9,015 nucleotides of DNA from Firmicutes bacterium UBA5454 (lineage in GTDB: Bacteria > Bacillota > Clostridia > Caldicoprobacterales > DTU083), in NCBI GenBank assembly GCA_002426555.1, contig DIQU01000069.1, positions 15,015-24,029 on the forward strand, in the 5' to 3' direction. The notes under the pieces are model-generated. The model saw only the letters and a list, made by a program, of their open reading frames with translations. It did no database searches and was not told where the DNA came from. Positions 6,255-9,015 of the stretch are shown in pieces; position 1 is the stretch's first letter, and the number at the start of each line of letters is the position of its first letter. The position numbers and the translations under genes are program-made.

Positions 6255-7373
6255 GTGGATAAAAATATGAGATATCCAATATCTTCATTCGGTGAGTTTG
6301 TGGACAAGTCAGTTGAAAGTGAATTCCTGGTTCAGAGTTTAAGCAGCTCTTCCAAAAATACAGCCCAAGTTGTGCTTGCTTTTGGCATTATATTCACATT
6401 ATTCCTTGGCAATGATTATTTGGCTATTGTCAACACTTATTCCTTGGTGCTCATTACTGCAATCAAAGTAGTTTTTTTGATTCTTTCAACTGCGATCTTT
6501 CTATATTCAAAACATATTACAGAACATAGAAGGCTGATCTATTTAATAAATGCTTATGACATCTATATGGGTTTGGGATTTCTTTTTATATTGAAACAAT
6601 ACGAATCCCTATCATACTCAAGCGTTTTTAGCTTAATGACCGTTATTTTGGTAATTTATCTTCTCCCCAACAGGATTATATTCTCGCAGATTATCTCAGT
6701 AATGCTGAGCGCAGCATTTTTTCTTAGTTCTGCGCAAAGAATAGAAGGTTTGAAACAATATGATATATACATGATTATAGCATACCAGGTAGTTTTACTT
6801 ATTTACTGCAATCTAAACGTTTACTTGACTTGTTCCAGCAAAAGAAAGCAATTCATAGTTAATAGGGAGCTCTTAACTCTATCTACTACAGATCCCTTGA
6901 CAGGTATATATAATAGGGCAAAGCTGGATGAGGAGTTGGATAAGTGGATAAATTATTCCAACAGATATGCTTATCCTCTTTCGCTAATCATCTTTGACAT
7001 TGATGATTTTAAAAAGGTAAACGACAGCAAAGGGCATCTGGCAGGAGATGAGGTGCTAAAAAACATTGTTGCAACTATTAAGGATTGTATACGAAATACA
7101 GATGTTTTCGCCAGATGGGGCGGAGAAGAATTCACGATTCTGCTTCCCAACACAGACATTGAGCAGGCAGGAAAGATGGCAGAAAGAATGAGAAGATGCA
7201 TTAGTGAGAAGCAAATGCATGAGTCAGTTAAAAACATTAGCTGCAGCTTTGGTATAGCAACTTTTGAGAAAGATGATTCACCACAATCACTTTTTCAAAA
7301 AGCTGATGCTCTGCTTTTGCAGGCCAAGGCTGGAGGAAAGAACAGAATTGTAACATCCAGCTCTACCCAATAA
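6255..7373 (+). CDS. Membrane diguanylate cyclase, GGEEF (372 aa)
   Basis: Predicted to make c-di-GMP from two GTP at the inner face of the membrane. The N-terminal half has about six hydrophobic segments (roughly 36-53, 60-84, 100-114, 121-137, 141-160, 170-192) and no recognised ligand domain. The GGDEF domain starts with DPLTGIYNR (213-221). It has metal-binding Asp248 in FDIDDFK, Asn256 and Asp265 in NDSKGHLAGD, the active GGEEF loop (289-293) and an inhibitory I-site RNTD (280-283) exactly five residues before it, which predicts product inhibition. Asp265 is the residue changed in Hypr (cGAMP-making) GGDEF proteins; its presence here argues for c-di-GMP. The terminal motif reads AKAGGKNR. 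GTG at 6255 is chosen because GGAGG lies 11 bases upstream; ATG at 6267 is the alternative. It converges on the EAL-PilZ gene. The signal sensed is unknown. Confidence 0.93.
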   Translation: MDKNMRYPISSFGEFVDKSVESEFLVQSLSSSSKNTAQVVLAFGIIFTLFLGNDYLAIVNTYSLVLITAIKVVFLILSTAIFLYSKHITEHRRLIYLINAYDIYMGLGFLFILKQYESLSYSSVFSLMTVILVIYLLPNRIIFSQIISVMLSAAFFLSSAQRIEGLKQYDIYMIIAYQVVLLIYCNLNVYLTCSSKRKQFIVNRELLTLSTTDPLTGIYNRAKLDEELDKWINYSNRYAYPLSLIIFDIDDFKKVNDSKGHLAGDEVLKNIVATIKDCIRNTDVFARWGGEEFTILLPNTDIEQAGKMAERMRRCISEKQMHESVKNISCSFGIATFEKDDSPQSLFQKADALLLQAKAGGKNRIVTSSSTQ

Positions 7374-7473
7374 GCAACTCTATCGCTGCATCATTGTCTA
7401 CAGGTCCGCCTTTAAAATACCTGCACCATGCCATAACTATTAGCTCATAAATACTGTATTTAAAGCCTTTACA

Positions 7474-8778
7474 CTACACTTGGAAATAACTGCTAGGTGA
7501 CTGCCGAACGAAATCTCCATCTGCTATTCCGCCATCTTTCTCAATTTCCAGCTGAAGTTGGTGGATAAAGGCATTCAGCAGTGATTTCTTTTCATCACTC
7601 AACCTGAATTCGATACCATATTTGTAGAGCTGCTTCTTTACTTTTTTAGTCCAAACCGGCGTTCCGTAAAAAGTAACCTGTTTACCAAACAGTGTAGTAG
7701 TAAACTGAATCAATAAATTGCTCTTGATGGAGATATCCATGGTAGTGTAAAAACATAAACCTCCGGCACTTATGTCACGAATCAATACCAGAGTGCTCCC
7801 ATAATGTACATCATTTCCACGATCTTTCAGTATGGTCATGGATGCCTCAAGGTAAAGCGGAAATTGAAGCCGGTAGTATTTTCGCTTCTCATGATCATCT
7901 ACTGTGGGCGGTTCTGCCTCGCCCGGGATGCATGTCTTTTCTCTCAGCAGGCATTTGTATTCCCTGGATGACATTGGCTTGCGGAAGTAATAGCCTTGTC
8001 CCAGCAGACAATTCCTGCTTATCAGGAAGTCAAGCTGTTCCAAAGTTTCGATTCCTTCCGCAACAACCTGTATTCCAAGCTTTTCAGCCAAAATTAGGAT
8101 AGTTTCAATTATAACAGCATTCGTACTGTCATTGTTGGCAGTCTGGGTAAACATTTGGTCTACTTTCAATACATCTATATTCAACTTGCTCAAGTATTCC
8201 AAAGATGAAAAGCCTGTGCCAAAATCGTCTAAAGCTACCTGGATACCCAAATCATGCAGCTCCTCAATATTGCTTTTTACCTGATTGAAATTTCGGATGG
8301 ACACCCTTTCCAATATTTCAATAATTACAAAGCCTGGTTCCAGGTTATATTTCTTAATAATTGCATGAATATTATCCACGAAGTCTTTCTGTAAAAACTG
8401 TACGCTTGAGTAATTAACAGCGATTTTAATGGGGGAAAGGCCTTCTGTCAACCATCCCGAATAATCATGACAGACCCTGTCCAGAGTCCAGTTGCCCATT
8501 TCAAGTATAAAGTCGGATTCTTCTGCAATGCTTATAAATTCATTCGGAAGCAGAGTGCCATATCTTGGATGCTCCCACCTGATGAAAGCCTCAGCCGCTA
8601 TGATTTCATTTGTTTGCAAGTTTATCATCGGTTGATAATGAACTTGAAACTGATTGGTGCTTATGGCTTTTACCAGATCGTTTCGCAGATGGGACTGTCT
8701 TCCGTATTGTTCTATTTGTTCAATAGTATTGACACTGGTATTGATCAAAGCAACAGGATCATGATGCATTTGTTTCAT
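7474..8778 (-). CDS. EAL-PilZ protein, predicted c-di-GMP phosphodiesterase (434 aa)
   Basis: A soluble two-domain protein predicted to cleave c-di-GMP to pGpG and also to bind it. In the EAL domain (about 30-280) the signature reads EAF (63-65) instead of EAL. The catalytic set looks complete: Glu63, Asn122, Glu154, Asp184/Asp185 in LDDFGTGFSS, Lys205, Glu241 in AEGIET and Gln261 in GQGYYF. The PilZ domain (about 296-410) has both c-di-GMP motifs: RxxxR (Arg299-Arg303, RKYYR) and DxSxxG (DISAGG, 335-340). Residues 1-30 resemble the worn C-terminal helix of a GGDEF domain. ATG at 8778 has AAGGGGG 6 bases upstream. Its leader carries a GEMM-I riboswitch and a terminator. PilZ may gate the EAL domain by ligand binding; this is inference. 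The 100-bp gap to the convergent cyclase gene shows no clear terminator. Confidence 0.93.
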   Translation of the reverse strand: MKQMHHDPVALINTSVNTIEQIEQYGRQSHLRNDLVKAISTNQFQVHYQPMINLQTNEIIAAEAFIRWEHPRYGTLLPNEFISIAEESDFILEMGNWTLDRVCHDYSGWLTEGLSPIKIAVNYSSVQFLQKDFVDNIHAIIKKYNLEPGFVIIEILERVSIRNFNQVKSNIEELHDLGIQVALDDFGTGFSSLEYLSKLNIDVLKVDQMFTQTANNDSTNAVIIETILILAEKLGIQVVAEGIETLEQLDFLISRNCLLGQGYYFRKPMSSREYKCLLREKTCIPGEAEPPTVDDHEKRKYYRLQFPLYLEASMTILKDRGNDVHYGSTLVLIRDISAGGLCFYTTMDISIKSNLLIQFTTTLFGKQVTFYGTPVWTKKVKKQLYKYGIEFRLSDEKKSLLNAFIHQLQLEIEKDGGIADGDFVRQSPSSYFQV

Positions 8779-8801
8779 TGAAATCCCCCTTGGCTTTCTT
8801 T

Positions 8802-8829
8802 AAAAAATTACAGTTCATGAGAGCTGTAA
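8802..8829 (-). terminator. Intrinsic terminator in the EAL-PilZ leader (riboswitch expression platform)
   Basis: On the minus strand TTACAG (8824-8829) pairs with CTGTAA (8808-8813) around a 10-base loop, followed at once by TTTTTT (8802-8807). It lies between the aptamer and the Shine-Dalgarno site (8785-8791), the usual place for a transcription-controlling expression platform. The stem has only 6 perfect pairs, perhaps extended by a TC/GA pair inside the loop. Confidence 0.65.
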
Positions 8830-8836
8830 CTCATAA
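8815..8836 (-). promoter_or_regulatory. Alternative leader hairpin that excludes the terminator
   Basis: On the minus strand TTATGAG (8830-8836) can pair with CTCATGA (8815-8821), giving 7 pairs with one wobble. This puts the terminator's 5' arm (TTACAG) in its loop. A second competing pairing is TTGTAA (8847-8852) with TTACAG (8824-8829), which overlaps the 3' strand of aptamer helix P1 by one base. Which of these is used as antiterminator cannot be decided by eye. Confidence 0.4.
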
Positions 8837-8851
8837 TAAACCTTTTTTACA

Positions 8852-8938
8852 AGTAATTCGGTAACTCAACCGTCATAGTGTTTCCACTTTAGACTTGTAG
8901 CTTTGCGTCCTCACCTTTAGATGAGTTTGCTTTTTACT
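8852..8938 (-). promoter_or_regulatory. Cyclic-di-GMP-I (GEMM-I) riboswitch aptamer, A20 variant
   Basis: The minus strand carries the GEMM-I core. GCAAAC (8925-8930) is followed by a hairpin with CTCATC and GGTGAG arms and a TAAA loop, then GGACGCAAAGC (8900-8910). A P3 arm with an AGTG-GAAA-CACT tip follows, and the closing GTTACCG (8859-8865). P1 can form from AGTAA (8934-8938) and TTACT (8852-8856). Segment lengths match the Vibrio Vc2 aptamer base for base from GCAAA to GACGC. The ligand-contacting A47 and C92 equivalents are present. Position 20, just 5' of GCAAAC, is A (base 8931, T on the plus strand) instead of the G of c-di-GMP-specific aptamers. The tetraloop is UAAA, not GNRA. The gene downstream is an EAL-PilZ protein, a fitting target. 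Confidence 0.88.
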
Positions 8939-8940
8939 AT

Positions 8941-8961
8941 ACTATGCATGCCACTATGCAT
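8941..8961. repeat. Direct repeat ACTATGCAT, two copies with 12-bp period
   Basis: ACTATGCAT occurs at 8941-8949 and 8953-8961, just upstream of the riboswitch P1 helix on the minus strand. Each copy contains the palindrome ATGCAT. It may be an operator or a leader element; no known factor is assigned. Confidence 0.5.
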
Positions 8962-8993
8962 ACCAAAGCACATACTAATTTATATCCATACAT

Positions 8994-8999
8994 ATTATA
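8994..8999 (-). promoter_or_regulatory. Probable -10 element for the riboswitch/EAL-PilZ transcript
   Basis: TATAAT on the minus strand, with an initiation site expected near 8987, about 50 nt before the aptamer. The matching -35 element would lie beyond the right edge of the window, so the promoter cannot be completed. Confidence 0.4.
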
Positions 9000-9015
9000 C
9001 TGTATTTATCTACAA

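Noticed and set aside
5984..6262. 92-codon plus-strand frame across the SIMPL-cyclase intergenic region
   Set aside because: No Shine-Dalgarno site at its start, it runs through the promoter and hairpin of the cyclase gene, and its product has no recognisable motif.
6245..6262. Mini-frame ATG ATT TTG CGT GGA TAA overlapping the cyclase start
   Set aside because: Its ATG is only one base from GGAGG, too close for normal initiation; the GTG at 6255 is better placed.
7374..7473. Bidirectional terminator between the convergent cyclase and EAL-PilZ genes
   Set aside because: The AAATACTGTATTT symmetry has too small a loop to fold, and the CAGGT/ACCTG stem lacks a T-run on either strand.
8467..8781. 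104-codon plus-strand frame opposite the EAL domain
   Set aside because: Antisense shadow of a strongly conserved EAL coding region.
8931..8968. Promoter TTGGTA/TAGTAT directly in front of the aptamer
   Set aside because: It would start transcription inside or after the P1 5' strand and cut off the riboswitch; the TATAAT at 8994-8999 is better placed.

Overview
The window looks like a chromosomal stretch from a low-to-moderate G+C Firmicute, most likely a member of the Clostridia. The reasons are the strong AAGGAGG-type ribosome binding sites, GTG starts behind good Shine-Dalgarno sites, a clostridial-type short ferredoxin, a long HflX with an N-terminal extension, a bacterial PolX-PHP polymerase, and a c-di-GMP-I (GEMM-I) riboswitch. 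I cannot name the genus. There is no sign of a phage, transposase or CRISPR array.

Layout, left to right. (1) 1-447 (+): the 3' end of a dimeric glycyl-tRNA synthetase gene, which enters from outside the window. (2) 444-4365 (-): polX, hflX and a small 4Fe-4S ferredoxin gene, read in that order. The ferredoxin and glycyl-tRNA synthetase stop codons share a single TTAA. A perfect 12-bp inverted repeat lies between hflX and the ferredoxin gene. (3) 4366-4671: an intergenic region with a tandemly duplicated polX start signal, an imperfect 27-bp palindromic repeat of the 'GAGCGTAGCGAAGGATCT' type, and a short GC-rich hairpin. (4) 4672-5265 (+): maf, converging on and overlapping a SIMPL-domain (DUF541) membrane-anchored protein (5249-5995, -). 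(5) 6255-7373 (+): a membrane diguanylate cyclase (GGEEF) with a well-formed extended -10 promoter. (6) 7474-8778 (-): a soluble EAL-PilZ protein. (7) 8802-8999 (-): the leader of the EAL-PilZ gene, carrying a GEMM-I riboswitch aptamer followed by an intrinsic terminator and possible competing structures.

The right-hand third reads as a compact cyclic-dinucleotide module: a predicted cyclase, a predicted phosphodiesterase that also has a c-di-GMP-binding PilZ domain, and a riboswitch that would let a cyclic dinucleotide control the phosphodiesterase. The main surprise is that the aptamer has A where c-di-GMP-specific members have G (position 20 in Vc2 numbering). This is the same base change that marks the 3',3'-cGAMP-sensing GEMM-Ib riboswitches of Geobacter. 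The adjacent GGEEF protein keeps the Asp expected of a true c-di-GMP synthase, so the ligand is an open question.

The second notable item is HflX. Its N-terminal extension contains a complete JAMM (JAB1/MPN) metalloprotease-like motif set (Glu, His-x-His, Ser-x2-Asp) fused to the ribosome-associated GTPase. The rest are housekeeping genes of ordinary form: tRNA charging, DNA repair polymerase, and Maf nucleotide pyrophosphatase.
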